Below are positions 1 to 8,601 of a stretch of DNA of 64,000 bases, piece after piece (position 1 is the first letter of the stretch; every line of letters starts with the position of its first letter). The position numbers and the translations under genes are program-made. The notes below the pieces were generated by a model. The model had not been told where the DNA came from, searched no databases, and saw only the letters and a program-made list of their open reading frames with translations. Source of the DNA: Tepidiforma bonchosmolovskayae (GTDB lineage Bacteria > Chloroflexota > Dehalococcoidia > Tepidiformales > Tepidiformaceae); contig NZ_CP042829.1 in the NCBI RefSeq assembly GCF_008838325.1, positions 2,356,001 through 2,420,000 on the forward strand. Reading direction: 5' to 3'.

Positions 1-143
1 CCCTGCGGCGTGTCCGCATCGAACGACCACGTCTCCCGGGAGGCGCCGCCCGAGAGCCGGGCCAGGTTCGACACCGTGACCGGGCCGCCCGTCCGTGCGG
101 CGATGAACCGCTCCAGCCCCTGCTGGACCTCCTCCTTCTGCAC
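1..143 (-). CDS. Phosphotransferase (aminoglycoside/choline kinase-like), N-terminal fragment
   Basis: Only the first 47 codons lie in the window; the rest runs off the left edge. The reading starts at a GTG (141-143) five bases after the stop of the upstream gene and gives a short N-terminal helix followed by the motif LSGGASRETWSFD. That glycine-rich loop is typical of the nucleotide-binding lobe of the APH/choline kinase superfamily, including the ACAD10/11-like phosphotransferases often found near acyl-CoA dehydrogenases. A role in phosphorylating a small hydroxylated molecule or acyl group is inferred from the family only. It is probably the last gene of the minus-strand operon starting with the CopC gene. 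The start codon is not certain because no strong ribosome binding site separates it from the preceding gene. Confidence 0.7.
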   Translation of the reverse strand, partial: MQKEEVQQGLERFIAARTGGPVTVSNLARLSGGASRETWSFDADTPQ

Positions 144-147
144 GGCC

Positions 148-1110
148 CTACTCGACCTGGTCGAGGTACTCGCTCAGGCCGTAGCCCTTGCGCTCGCCGT
201 CGAGGAGGTACTCCGTCATCCCCTCGCCGATGTGGGTGAACTTCCCGGCCCGGCGGTTTCGCAGCGGGATGAACCCGCGAACCGTGCCCTCCACCCGGTG
301 GGTCTCGCCGTTCGCCAGCGTTACCGTCGCACGAAGTGCCTTGTGGTAGTTCGTGTTCTCCTCGTACTCCGTCTCGAGGTCGATCTGCTTCACCGGGATG
401 ATGGTGTCCGGGCCCTTGTGGAACACCCCGCCGATTCGGTCGCCGACAATCGAGAGGACCATGCCCAGGTCGTCGCCGAAGTTCCCCGTAATCCACCGGT
501 AGCTCGGCGTCGATTGCCAGTACCGCGGCCCCCAGGAGTGGTCCCGCAGCCCGTGCCCCGTGATCTGGAGCACCGGCCCGTCCTCGACCTGCAGCGTCCC
601 GGTGACCCGCATGTGCTGCTCGTAGTGCGCCCGCGCGAACTCGTTCTGCGCGCCGGCTCCGCCCGGCTCGGCCACGTGCCCGTAGATCGGTCCGACGCCC
701 TCGTGCACCAGGTCCAGCCGAATCCGCTTATGCGGGTTCTCCTTGAACGCCACGCTCGGCTCCCGCATCTCCCGCGGGTCCTTCAGGTAGACCACCGAGC
801 CCTCATACGTCGTGCGCAGCCGCTCGCCCGGCTCGAGCACCTCCACCTTCAGCCCGCCGGCGTTCCATCCCTCGTTGCTCGAAATCTGGGGCCGCTTGTA
901 GTTGAACAGCGCCGAGCCGTCGGGCTGGTACACAATCACGGTTACCTCGGCGTAGCCCTCGTTGGCGCGATTCCCGATGCGCAGGAACCCGCCCATTTGC
1001 TGCTGGCGGTCGAAGAAGTTGAAGTAGACCGACTCGTTGAAGTTCTCCTCGGGGCCGAGGGGGTGAGTGTAGTCGTCTTCCGGCTTGACGTTGCCGACGA
1101 TGGTAACCAT
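148..1110 (-). CDS. DUF7064/DUF7065-like (lipocalin-like) protein
   Basis: A 320-residue soluble protein with no signal peptide or membrane segment. The ATG at 1110 is preceded by AGGAGG on the minus strand, so the long upstream extension of the frame is not used. The first half is rich in beta strands and aromatic residues; the second half has the motif GHGLRDHSWGPRYW, which resembles proteins carrying the DUF7064/DUF7065 pair, related to the hydroxyneurosporene-synthase (CrtC)-like lipocalin fold. Such proteins are found beside phosphotransferases and acyl-CoA enzymes in actinobacteria and Chloroflexota, and the next gene is indeed a phosphotransferase five bases away. The biochemical activity is unknown. 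The family assignment is from motif memory and should be treated as probable. Confidence 0.75.
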   Translation of the reverse strand: MVTIVGNVKPEDDYTHPLGPEENFNESVYFNFFDRQQQMGGFLRIGNRANEGYAEVTVIVYQPDGSALFNYKRPQISSNEGWNAGGLKVEVLEPGERLRTTYEGSVVYLKDPREMREPSVAFKENPHKRIRLDLVHEGVGPIYGHVAEPGGAGAQNEFARAHYEQHMRVTGTLQVEDGPVLQITGHGLRDHSWGPRYWQSTPSYRWITGNFGDDLGMVLSIVGDRIGGVFHKGPDTIIPVKQIDLETEYEENTNYHKALRATVTLANGETHRVEGTVRGFIPLRNRRAGKFTHIGEGMTEYLLDGERKGYGLSEYLDQVE

Positions 1111-1178
1111 GCGCTGCCTCCTGCCGGTGCTGTCTCCCGGCGAAGGCGGATCATACCGGAGCCGCCGCCGGCCCGCTC

Positions 1179-3356
1179 CTACTGCGTAACCGGCGCCAGC
1201 GTCCGCAGGTAGTTCACGAGGTGCCAGATCTCCTCGTCGGTCATCCCCTGCTCTTTCCACGCCGGCATCGCTGTACCGGGGATGCCGTTCGCGATGAACC
1301 GGTAGAGCTGCCCGTCCGGGTGCTGCGGCACGTGCACCGTGAGGTCGAGCGGATACGGGTTCAGGTTCAGTCCCGGGGGCGGGACGCCGGTCCGGCCATG
1401 GCAGGCGATGCAATTCGCCTCGTACAGCGCCCGGCCCTTCGCAATCGAGTCCGCATCGGGAAAGACGGGGTTGCTCGGCAGGCCGGCCTGCGGCTCGTGG
1501 GCATGCACGCCGAACAGCAGCAGCACGCCGAGCCCGAAACCCGCCAGCGTGCCCGTGCTCGCCGCCCGGCCGGCAATCCGGTGGAGCCGCCGCGCCTCCC
1601 CCCGGGCCAGCGCAGCGCCCAGCCCGGCCAGCAGCAGCACGAGCCCGCCGAACTGGTTCCAGCTCAGCCCCGCCGTCGGCAGCGCCCACCGGCCGCCCGT
1701 GGTGGCGCTGCCGCCCGCAAACGCCCCGGACGGCCGGACGTCGAAGAACGTCCGCGCGTCGTCTGCATCCGCCCGCCGGACCTCGACCTCCACCCGCCAT
1801 CTCCCTTCGAGCGGGAGGTACGGCCCCTGTCCGCTGAACTCCCCCGGCCCGTCGGGCGAGAGCACCAGCGTCGATGGGCCGAGCGACTGGTCCTCCTGGT
1901 ACCGGAACGACAGCCGTACGAACTGCGCCGCTGCGGGTGCTCCGCCGGCACCGGCGAGCCGTACGCGGAACGTATTCAGCCCGGTCTGGTTCGGGTGGAT
2001 GGAGAGCGTCACCCGGAGGTCGTTCGCAGGCGCGGTCATCTCGAACGGCCGGCGCTCCGGCTCGATGACGATTGAGCGGCTGGTCGTGGTCTGGCTCATC
2101 AGAGCGGCGGCGCCCACGACCAGCAACCCGGCCGCCAGCTCCGCCGCCGCAGTCAGCATGAACCCCCGCGGCTCACCCCGCCGCTCCTCCATCAGCCGCA
2201 CGCGCCCCCGCCGGGCGTTGTACAGCGCGATTCCGAGCAGCGGGACGATCAGCGCGAGCTTCGCCAGCAGAACGAGCCCGTAGCGCGTCTCCGTAAGCTT
2301 GGCCGTGCTGTCGATGTGGACCAGCGCCCCGAGGAGGCCGGTCGCCAGCAGGAGGAACACCATCGCCGAGGCCAGCCGCGTGAACCGGCGCATCAGCGCG
2401 CGCCACGGAGCATGCCGCTGCCCGAACCCGGCGGCAACGACCGCCCCTGAAACCGCCCCCAGCCAGGCCACGGCAGCGCCGGCGTGCGCCGCGTCGATCG
2501 CCATCGCCCAGCCGCTCCCCGGGACCGCGGCCGCGTGGCTCGTCGCCGTGAACGTCCAGAGCGACCCGCCGACCGCGCCCAGCAGAGCCCACGACGCGGC
2601 CCGAGGGTGCCGTGAATGCAGCGCAGCAACAGCCCCGGCGGCAGCCGCCAGCGCGGCCCACGCCAGCCAGTACCGCCCGAAGCGGGTGTCGACGATCGCC
2701 TCGGCCGCCGGCAGGCCGCTGTACGTGTCCAGCAGAAGGGCGAGGCTGAGTCCGGCCGCCCCGATCGCCGCACCTGCCCCGAGCAGCGCCGCTCCGCGCA
2801 GTCCCCGCCGGGCGCCGGCCGGGGCTTCGGGCCAGAGCAGCGTGACCGTCGCCGCTCCCGCCAGGAGAATCAATCCGAGCAGGGCCAGGGACCGCACCGC
2901 CGTCCCATCGGCCCGGCCCAGCCGGTCGGCGCTCGAACTCCCGCCGCGGACCAGGTTCGTGCCCCCAGGCACCGAGCCGTCCGGGTTCAGCACCGTGAAC
3001 GGGTACGACCCCGAGAGTGCGTGCCCGTCCACCAGCGACACGTTGTTCCAGACGACGTTGTAGATGCCCGGCTCGAGCGCGGGCAGCGTCGCGCGCATCC
3101 GCGACCCGGTCACCACGGTGTCGCCGATGGCGACTTCGCGTCCCGTGGCGTCGAGCAGGCGGATGCGGCTCGCCCGCCCGTCGATCGGCTCCGTGAAGTC
3201 GAGGATGACTTCCTTTGGCGGCTGCCGCAGGAAGGCGTTTGCGGCCGGCTCCGAGGAGCGCAGCGCCGCATGCGCCGCAGCCGGCTGGCCGCCCGGCGGC
3301 CAGAGGGCAACGGCCGCCAGCACCGCGAGGAGCAGCGCCAGGGTTCCCCGCCTCAT
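1179..3356 (-). CDS. CopC-CopD-cytochrome c fusion protein
   Basis: A 725-residue three-part membrane protein. After an N-terminal signal segment, a CopC domain starts with AHAALRSSEP and ends with VDGHALSGSYPFTV; the two histidines match the copper ligands of CopC. The middle (about residues 150-420) is a CopD-like block of hydrophobic helices. A periplasmic beta-rich stretch follows, then another membrane helix, then a C-terminal class I cytochrome c domain with CIACH and a candidate axial methionine in TAMPAW. The start at 3356 overlaps the stop of the upstream CopC gene by four bases (ATGA), so translation is probably coupled. The fusion suggests electron transfer tied to copper handling in or across the membrane, but this is inference. 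Standard CopD proteins are about 300 residues and lack the haem domain. Confidence 0.9.
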   Translation of the reverse strand: MRRGTLALLLAVLAAVALWPPGGQPAAAHAALRSSEPAANAFLRQPPKEVILDFTEPIDGRASRIRLLDATGREVAIGDTVVTGSRMRATLPALEPGIYNVVWNNVSLVDGHALSGSYPFTVLNPDGSVPGGTNLVRGGSSSADRLGRADGTAVRSLALLGLILLAGAATVTLLWPEAPAGARRGLRGAALLGAGAAIGAAGLSLALLLDTYSGLPAAEAIVDTRFGRYWLAWAALAAAAGAVAALHSRHPRAASWALLGAVGGSLWTFTATSHAAAVPGSGWAMAIDAAHAGAAVAWLGAVSGAVVAAGFGQRHAPWRALMRRFTRLASAMVFLLLATGLLGALVHIDSTAKLTETRYGLVLLAKLALIVPLLGIALYNARRGRVRLMEERRGEPRGFMLTAAAELAAGLLVVGAAALMSQTTTSRSIVIEPERRPFEMTAPANDLRVTLSIHPNQTGLNTFRVRLAGAGGAPAAAQFVRLSFRYQEDQSLGPSTLVLSPDGPGEFSGQGPYLPLEGRWRVEVEVRRADADDARTFFDVRPSGAFAGGSATTGGRWALPTAGLSWNQFGGLVLLLAGLGAALARGEARRLHRIAGRAASTGTLAGFGLGVLLLFGVHAHEPQAGLPSNPVFPDADSIAKGRALYEANCIACHGRTGVPPPGLNLNPYPLDLTVHVPQHPDGQLYRFIANGIPGTAMPAWKEQGMTDEEIWHLVNYLRTLAPVTQ

Positions 3357-3925
3357 TCCCCCCGCCTGCTGAGCACCACGCCCGCGCCCAGTCCGACCAC
3401 GAACAGCCCACCGCCGACCGCGGCAACCAGCACCCAGCCCACCTCGCCGCTCCCCCCGGCTGCGGAGATGCCGGTCACCCCCGCCGGAGCGGCCGGCCCG
3501 CCTCCCAGCAGCGTCTCCTTCAGCAGCTCCCGCCCCGGGCTCGGCGCGGCCGCGGGGTCGACCCGGAAGCGGAGCTCTCCGGTGGCCGTGTCGCCGTCGT
3601 CCGCGCTCAGCGTCCGCCACCGCACGGTGTATTCGCCCGGCGGCAGGTCGGCCGGCAGCCGCACGCTGAGCCGCCGACGGTCGTTCGGGTCGATGACCGC
3701 TGGCTCGCGCGTGACCTCGTTCCCGCCGGCATCGTACACGTCGATGTCGTTCGCACCCGCCTGCCTGGCCATCTCCTGGGTCATGACCAGGACGACCTCG
3801 GCCGGCGGCGCGTTCAGCACCGCTCCGTCGCCCGGGCTCGCACGCTCTGGCTCCGCGTGTGCGAACGCCGCAGCGAACCACCCAACGGCAGTGAGGCCGG
3901 CAGCCGCAGCCGCAAGCCATCGCAT
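3353..3925 (-). CDS. CopC-like periplasmic copper-binding protein with C-terminal anchor
   Basis: A 190-residue protein: signal peptide (about 1-24), a CopC domain beginning with AHAEPERASPGDGAVL, a linker, and a C-terminal hydrophobic segment (about 160-185) followed by SRRGE, so it is probably anchored in the membrane and faces outward. The N-terminal histidine is present, but the second CopC histidine is not: the usual DGH motif reads DDGDTATGELRF. The copper(II) site may therefore be altered or lost. It is the first gene of an operon with the CopC-CopD-cytochrome c fusion, overlapping it by four bases. The start at 3925 gives a normal signal peptide; an upstream extension would run through the intergenic region. 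Confidence 0.85.
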   Translation of the reverse strand: MRWLAAAAAGLTAVGWFAAAFAHAEPERASPGDGAVLNAPPAEVVLVMTQEMARQAGANDIDVYDAGGNEVTREPAVIDPNDRRRLSVRLPADLPPGEYTVRWRTLSADDGDTATGELRFRVDPAAAPSPGRELLKETLLGGGPAAPAGVTGISAAGGSGEVGWVLVAAVGGGLFVVGLGAGVVLSRRGE

Positions 3926-4006
3926 AGCCACCAGTCTAGGCCCACGGTACCGCTGCACAAGCGAACCGGCGGACACCTGCGTCTGTCTTGACCCGCTCCT
4001 GGCGGA

Positions 4007-4032
4007 CCGGCCCGGCGAGCTCGCCGGGCCGG
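4007..4032 (-). terminator. Perfect 26-bp GC palindrome downstream of the acyl-CoA dehydrogenase
   Basis: A fully self-complementary GC-rich palindrome with the core CCCGGCGAGCTCGCCGGG lies 27 bases after the stop of the acyl-CoA dehydrogenase gene and before the CopC gene on the same strand. It could form a stable stem in RNA. There is no clear T-run, so termination strength is unknown. Confidence 0.55.
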
Positions 4033-4059
4033 CCGAAGGGGAAGCGCGTGATGCGCCGG

Positions 4060-5232
4060 TCAGCCGCGCGGCAGGCCCAGCCCGCGGGTCGCGATGATGT
4101 TCCGCTGGATCTCGCTCGTCCCGCCCGCGATGGTTGACGACACCGTCTGCAGATAGCTGCCCGGGGCGCGGCCCTTCATCGGCGCCTCCCTGCCGGTCAG
4201 CAGCGCCGAGGTCCCGAGCAGCTTCATCGCGGTCCGTGCAATCCGCTGGCTCAGCTCGGTGTTGAACAGCTTTGCGATTGAGGCTTCGTGGTTCGGCACG
4301 CGGCCCGCCGCCTGGATGCTGATCACCCGGTAGCTCAGCATCTTCGCCGTCGCGGCTTCGATCCACCGGTCCGCGAACTCGGAAGCGAAGGCGGCGCTCG
4401 CGCTCGCCGTTACCGGCTGACCGCGGTGCTCCTTCCAGAATCGCAGGTAGTACTCCAGCGTCTGCCGCTGGCCCACTGCGTTCCCGATCGACGAGCGCTC
4501 GAAGTCGAGCGTCGTGGTCCCGATGTACCACCCGCGGTTGATCTCGCCGACGACGTTCCGCACGGGCACCCGCACATCCTCGAAGAACACCTCGTTGAAC
4601 TGGTGCCCGCCCGCCATGTTGATGAGCGGCCGTACGGTGATCCCCGGGCTCTTCATATCAACGAGGAAATAGGTAATCCCGCGGTGCTTCGGCGCGTCCG
4701 GGTCCGTCCGGGCCAGCATGAACATCCAGTCCGCGTTATGCGCCCCCGACGTCCAGATTTTCTGCCCGTTGATGATGAAATCGTCGCCGTCGCGGACTGC
4801 GCGGGTTTGCAGGCTGGCAAGGTCGGAGCCGGCGCCGGGCTCGCTGTAGCCCTGGCACCACTGCACTTCGCCGCGCAGGATGGCCCCAAGGTGCTCCCGC
4901 TTCTGCTCCTCGTTGCCGTGGATGATGAGCGTGGGGCCGATCATCGAAACGCCCATGCCCCCGACCTGCGGCGCCCGCGCCTCGGCGAACTCCTCGTTCA
5001 TGATGAACTGTTCCATGACGCCGAGCCCGGCGCCGCCGTACTCCTTCGGCCAGGCTGGCGCAATCCACCCTTTCTTCGCGAGCTTGTCGCGCCACTCCTT
5101 CAGCACGCCGCCCCGCTCGCGTGCCAGCTCCATCGGGTTCGCATCCGGGTCGATCTTCGGCCGCTCCTTCTCCAGGAACTCGCGCACTTCGGCGCGCCAT
5201 GCCGCCTGCTCGGGGGTGTCTCGGAAGTCCAT
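4060..5232 (-). CDS. Acyl-CoA dehydrogenase
   Basis: A 390-residue FAD-dependent acyl-CoA dehydrogenase of the usual length. The order of domains is clear: N-terminal helical domain (1-120) with WPKEYGGAGLG; a middle beta domain with CQGYSEPGAGSDLASLQT, the flavin-contacting segment; and a C-terminal helical domain ending in IAGGTSEIQRNIIATRGLGLPRG, the family signature close to the C-terminus. It should introduce a trans-2,3 double bond into an acyl-CoA and pass electrons to ETF. Substrate cannot be read from the sequence. The start at 5232 has AGGAGA about seven bases upstream. It is divergent from the LLM oxidoreductase gene, with a 161-base shared intergenic region. Confidence 0.95.
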   Translation of the reverse strand: MDFRDTPEQAAWRAEVREFLEKERPKIDPDANPMELARERGGVLKEWRDKLAKKGWIAPAWPKEYGGAGLGVMEQFIMNEEFAEARAPQVGGMGVSMIGPTLIIHGNEEQKREHLGAILRGEVQWCQGYSEPGAGSDLASLQTRAVRDGDDFIINGQKIWTSGAHNADWMFMLARTDPDAPKHRGITYFLVDMKSPGITVRPLINMAGGHQFNEVFFEDVRVPVRNVVGEINRGWYIGTTTLDFERSSIGNAVGQRQTLEYYLRFWKEHRGQPVTASASAAFASEFADRWIEAATAKMLSYRVISIQAAGRVPNHEASIAKLFNTELSQRIARTAMKLLGTSALLTGREAPMKGRAPGSYLQTVSSTIAGGTSEIQRNIIATRGLGLPRG

Positions 5233-5393
5233 CGCCTTCTCCTGCCGTGTCGTTGAGGGGCTGCGCGAACACTAGCAAACGGCAACCCTGACGTAAAGGG
5301 AAAGGTCATCGGCGGCACGCAAACGCCGTGCAGCCGCGTTCCCCGGCGCGTAGACTGCGCACGCATTCGCACCCCAACGAAAGGACGCCCGCC

Positions 5394-6482
5394 ATGAAAG
5401 TTGGTTCTGGATTCGGCGGCACCTGGCTCACCGCTGTCCCCGACCAGGCGCGCCACGCCGAAGAGCTCGGCTACGACTTCGCCAGCACCCCGGAAACCCA
5501 GCACGACTCCATCCTCGCGGCTACCCTCGCCGCCTACACCACCGAAAAGCTCGAAATCCAGACGAGCGTCACCATCGCCTTCCCCCGGAGCCCCACGGTG
5601 CTCGCCATGGAAGCCTGGGATATCCAGCACCTCAGCAAGGGCCGCTTCGTGCTTGGCCTCGGCTCGCAGGTCAAGGGGCACAACCAGCACCGCTTCAGCG
5701 TCGACTGGCCCGGCGCCCCGGCCACCCGGATGAAGGAGTACATCAAAATGCTCCACGCCGTCTGGGACTCCTTCCAGGACGGCAAAAAGCCGGAGTTCAT
5801 CGGGAAGTACTACCACTTCACGCTCATGACCCCGAACTTTAATCCGGGGCCCATCCCCTACCCCCGCCCCAAGGTCGGCCTCGCCTGCGTCGGCGACGCG
5901 ATGGCCCGCGTGGCCGGCGAAGTCGCCGACGTTGTCATGCCCCACGGCTTCATGACCGACAAGTACATGCGCGAAGTGGTCCTCCCGAACGTCGCCATCG
6001 GCCTGAAGCGCTCCGGGCGAACCTGGCAGGACATCGAAATTGCCGGCGGCGGCTTCACGGTCTTCGGCGAGACCGAGTCGGAGATCGAGCAGGGGCTCGA
6101 ACGCCTCCGCCAGCCGATTTCGTTCTACGGGTCAACCCGCTCCTACCACGAGGTGTTCGAGGTCCATGGCCTGAAGAGCCTGGGCATGCAGCTGCACGAG
6201 CTCTCTCTGCAGGGCAAATGGGACGAGATGCAGCGCGTCATCCCCGAGGATGTCCTCCGCGTCTTTGCCCAGACCTCCACCTACGACAAACTGCCGGAGT
6301 TCGTGGCCAACCATCGCGAATACGCCTCGCGCATCACGCTGCCCCTGCGAGCCTCCACCCCTGAGCAGCGCGAGCGCGCGAAGTACATCATCGAGCAGGT
6401 GAGGAAGGTGCAGGTGCCCCGCGTCCCCCGCGGCCTCGAGGACCTCTCCGCCATCCCCGACCGGCCGAAGGTGACCGCCTGA
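5394..6482 (+). CDS. LLM-class F420-dependent oxidoreductase (TIGR03617-like)
   Basis: A 362-residue protein of the luciferase-like monooxygenase family. It shows the TIM-barrel pattern of the F420-dependent branch: early strand MKVGSGFGG, then FVLGLGSQVKGHNQHRFSVDWPGAP, and later KVGLACVGDAMARVAGEVADVVMPHGF. These enzymes use reduced coenzyme F420 (or FMNH2 in other branches) to reduce or oxidise small organic substrates; the substrate here is unknown. The start at 5394 is chosen because AAAGGA lies eight bases upstream and the family begins here; the frame continues 22 codons further without a family match. It stands alone, divergent from the acyl-CoA dehydrogenase. Confidence 0.92.
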   Translation: MKVGSGFGGTWLTAVPDQARHAEELGYDFASTPETQHDSILAATLAAYTTEKLEIQTSVTIAFPRSPTVLAMEAWDIQHLSKGRFVLGLGSQVKGHNQHRFSVDWPGAPATRMKEYIKMLHAVWDSFQDGKKPEFIGKYYHFTLMTPNFNPGPIPYPRPKVGLACVGDAMARVAGEVADVVMPHGFMTDKYMREVVLPNVAIGLKRSGRTWQDIEIAGGGFTVFGETESEIEQGLERLRQPISFYGSTRSYHEVFEVHGLKSLGMQLHELSLQGKWDEMQRVIPEDVLRVFAQTSTYDKLPEFVANHREYASRITLPLRASTPEQRERAKYIIEQVRKVQVPRVPRGLEDLSAIPDRPKVTA

Positions 6483-6523
6483 CGGCCCATCCCGGCCCGG
6501 CGCCTGCCGCGTAGGATCGGTGC

Positions 6524-8212
6524 ATGCCCACGCGATCCTGGCGGCGGGCCGGTGCAGCGCTGCTCACCCTGGCGGGCGCGGCGGCGCTCGCCTTCGCCGC
6601 CTTCGACCGCGCCGGCGAGTTCGCCCTCATCGAACGCCCCTGGGAGGCCTCGGCGCTCAACTGGGCGGCGCTCCTCGGCCTCGCCGGCGCCGTGCTCACG
6701 CCCCGGTCCGGGTTGGCTGCAGGTCTCATCGCTCTCGCGGCCGCCTGGGCCGCCCTCGTCATCAGCCGCCTCGGCGAGGTTCCGAATCTGGTCCTCGTTG
6801 GTGCAGCCCTGCTCGCCCTCGCCGGCCTCCTGGCGCTCGCCGGGTCGCTGCGTCGGCGCCCCCGCCGGACGCTCCTGGTGCTCGCGCTGGGCGGCTCCTC
6901 GGTCGCCCTGCTGACCGTCGCCGGCATCCGCATCCATGGCGTCTACCTTGGTCCCACGCATCCGTCTTCGCCCCTCCGGCCGCAGCCCGTGGACCTGGTC
7001 GAATGGGCCTGGGCAGGCGCCGTTACGCCGACCTCGTTCGCGGTGACCGCCCAGCTGGCGGAACCTGCGCGCGCCGCCGACCCCTCCGCGCTCGCCCTCG
7101 TGGTCCGCGCCGCATCCGATGGCGCTGTCGTCGGCCGGTTCGCTCCCGCCCGCATCAGCCCGGCCGGTGTCGCCCGGTTCGAAGCCGCCGGTCTCGAGCC
7201 CGGCGCCCGGTATCGCTGGGCCGTCGCCGTCGACGGCCGCGAAGACTGGTACCGCACCGGCACTCTCCGGACGTTCCCCGTCGGCCCGGCCGGCTTCACA
7301 ATTGCGTTCGGAGCCTGCGCCTCGACCGGCTCGAACGGCCAGGTCTTCGACCGCATCCGCGAAGCGGAGCCCCTCCTCTTCATCCACACCGGCGACTTCC
7401 ACTACGCGGATATCGACGCCAACGACCCGGCGGCAATTCGCCGCGCCTACGCCCGGTCGCTGCAGGCGCCCGCCCAGCAGGCGCTCTGGCTCACTGCACC
7501 CGTCGCCTACACCTGGGACGACCACGACTACGGCGGGAACGACGCTGACCGCACCACCGCCTCGCGCGACGCCGCCCGTTCCATCTACCGCGAAATCGTG
7601 CCCCACTACCCGCTGCCTTTCGATGGCCCCATCGCCCAGGCGTTCACCGTCGGGCGGGTGCGCGTCATCCTCACGGACAGCCGGTCCGAACGCGCACCCT
7701 CCAGCGCCCCCGACGGCCCTGGCAAGAGCATGCTCGGCGACGTTCAGCTCGCGTGGTTGTTCGACGAACTCCTTCGCGCCCGCGACACCGCGGCGCTTAT
7801 TGTCTGGGTCAACAGCGTCCCGTGGATTTCGTCGTCGGCCGGCGGCGACGACTGGGGGGCCTACGCCGAGGAACGCCGCCAAATCGCCGACTTCATCGTC
7901 GAGCACGGGATCCGCAACCTCGTGATGCTCAGCGGCGACGCCCACATGCTCGCCGCGGACAGCGGCGCGAACAACCGCTTTGCCGCCGGCGGCGCCGGTC
8001 CGGGCTTTCCCGTCTATCACGCCGGGGCCCTCGACCGGCGCGGTTCGGTCAAAGGCGGCCCCTACAGCGAGGGCGCCCGCCCCGGCGGCGGCCAGTTCGG
8101 CCTCCTCGCTGTCGACGACCGCGGTGACGCCATCGAAGTTACCTTCAGCGGCCGCAACTGGCGCGGCGAAGAACTCATCCGCCACGCCGTCACGTTTGCC
8201 GTCGAGCCGTAG
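6524..8212 (+). CDS. PhoD-like alkaline phosphatase family protein with N-terminal membrane domain
   Basis: A 562-residue protein. Residues 1-150 form four or five hydrophobic helices. A beta-sandwich N-terminal domain of the PhoD type follows (about 155-255). The catalytic metallophosphatase domain carries CASTGSNGQVFDRI, then HTGDFHYADID, then TWDDHDYGGND, and SGDAHMLAAD, which together supply the metal ligands of the PhoD family. It is likely a membrane-anchored phosphodiesterase/phosphatase acting outside the cell and scavenging phosphate; this follows from the family. No Tat signal is visible; the membrane helices replace it. It follows the LLM gene by 41 bases but no functional link is evident. 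Confidence 0.9.
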   Translation: MPTRSWRRAGAALLTLAGAAALAFAAFDRAGEFALIERPWEASALNWAALLGLAGAVLTPRSGLAAGLIALAAAWAALVISRLGEVPNLVLVGAALLALAGLLALAGSLRRRPRRTLLVLALGGSSVALLTVAGIRIHGVYLGPTHPSSPLRPQPVDLVEWAWAGAVTPTSFAVTAQLAEPARAADPSALALVVRAASDGAVVGRFAPARISPAGVARFEAAGLEPGARYRWAVAVDGREDWYRTGTLRTFPVGPAGFTIAFGACASTGSNGQVFDRIREAEPLLFIHTGDFHYADIDANDPAAIRRAYARSLQAPAQQALWLTAPVAYTWDDHDYGGNDADRTTASRDAARSIYREIVPHYPLPFDGPIAQAFTVGRVRVILTDSRSERAPSSAPDGPGKSMLGDVQLAWLFDELLRARDTAALIVWVNSVPWISSSAGGDDWGAYAEERRQIADFIVEHGIRNLVMLSGDAHMLAADSGANNRFAAGGAGPGFPVYHAGALDRRGSVKGGPYSEGARPGGGQFGLLAVDDRGDAIEVTFSGRNWRGEELIRHAVTFAVEP

Positions 8213-8229
8213 CCGGCGCCCGGCGCCCG

Positions 8230-8601
8230 GTGTACCCTCCGGCCGTGCCGCCCACCGTCCGTCTTGTGAACCAGCGCACTGGCGAAACGGTCGCCGGGCG
8301 TGTCAGCATCGCCGATTCATTCTGGAGCCGCTTTCGCGGCCTCATGTTCCGCCGGCCGCTCGAGCCCGGCGAGGGGCTGTGGATTGAGCCCTGCTCCTCC
8401 ATCCACATGCTCGGCATGCGGTTTGCAATCGACGCCGTCTTTCTCGACCGCGACGGCCGGGTCCTGAAAGTCGCCCGCGGCGTCCGCCCATGGCTCGGGC
8501 TGGCAGCTGCGCGCGGCGCCCGGGCGGTCATCGAACTCCCCGCCGGCTCCGCCGCCGCCATCCAGCCCGGCGATCGCCTCGAGACCGCGCCAGCTCCCTA
8601 G
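8230..8601 (+). CDS. DUF192 family protein
   Basis: A short protein (123 residues from the GTG at 8230, or 118 from the GTG at 8245). It matches the DUF192 pattern: FWSRFRGLMFRRPLEPGEGLW, then CSSIHMLGMRFAIDAVFLDRDGRVLKV, then ARAVIELPAG near the end. DUF192 proteins are small beta-rich proteins of unknown function, often secreted; this copy has no signal peptide, so it may be cytoplasmic. Neither start has a ribosome binding site, so the N-terminus is open. It ends tail to tail with the excalibur lipoprotein gene, the two stop codons overlapping. Confidence 0.85.
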   Translation: MYPPAVPPTVRLVNQRTGETVAGRVSIADSFWSRFRGLMFRRPLEPGEGLWIEPCSSIHMLGMRFAIDAVFLDRDGRVLKVARGVRPWLGLAAARGARAVIELPAGSAAAIQPGDRLETAPAP

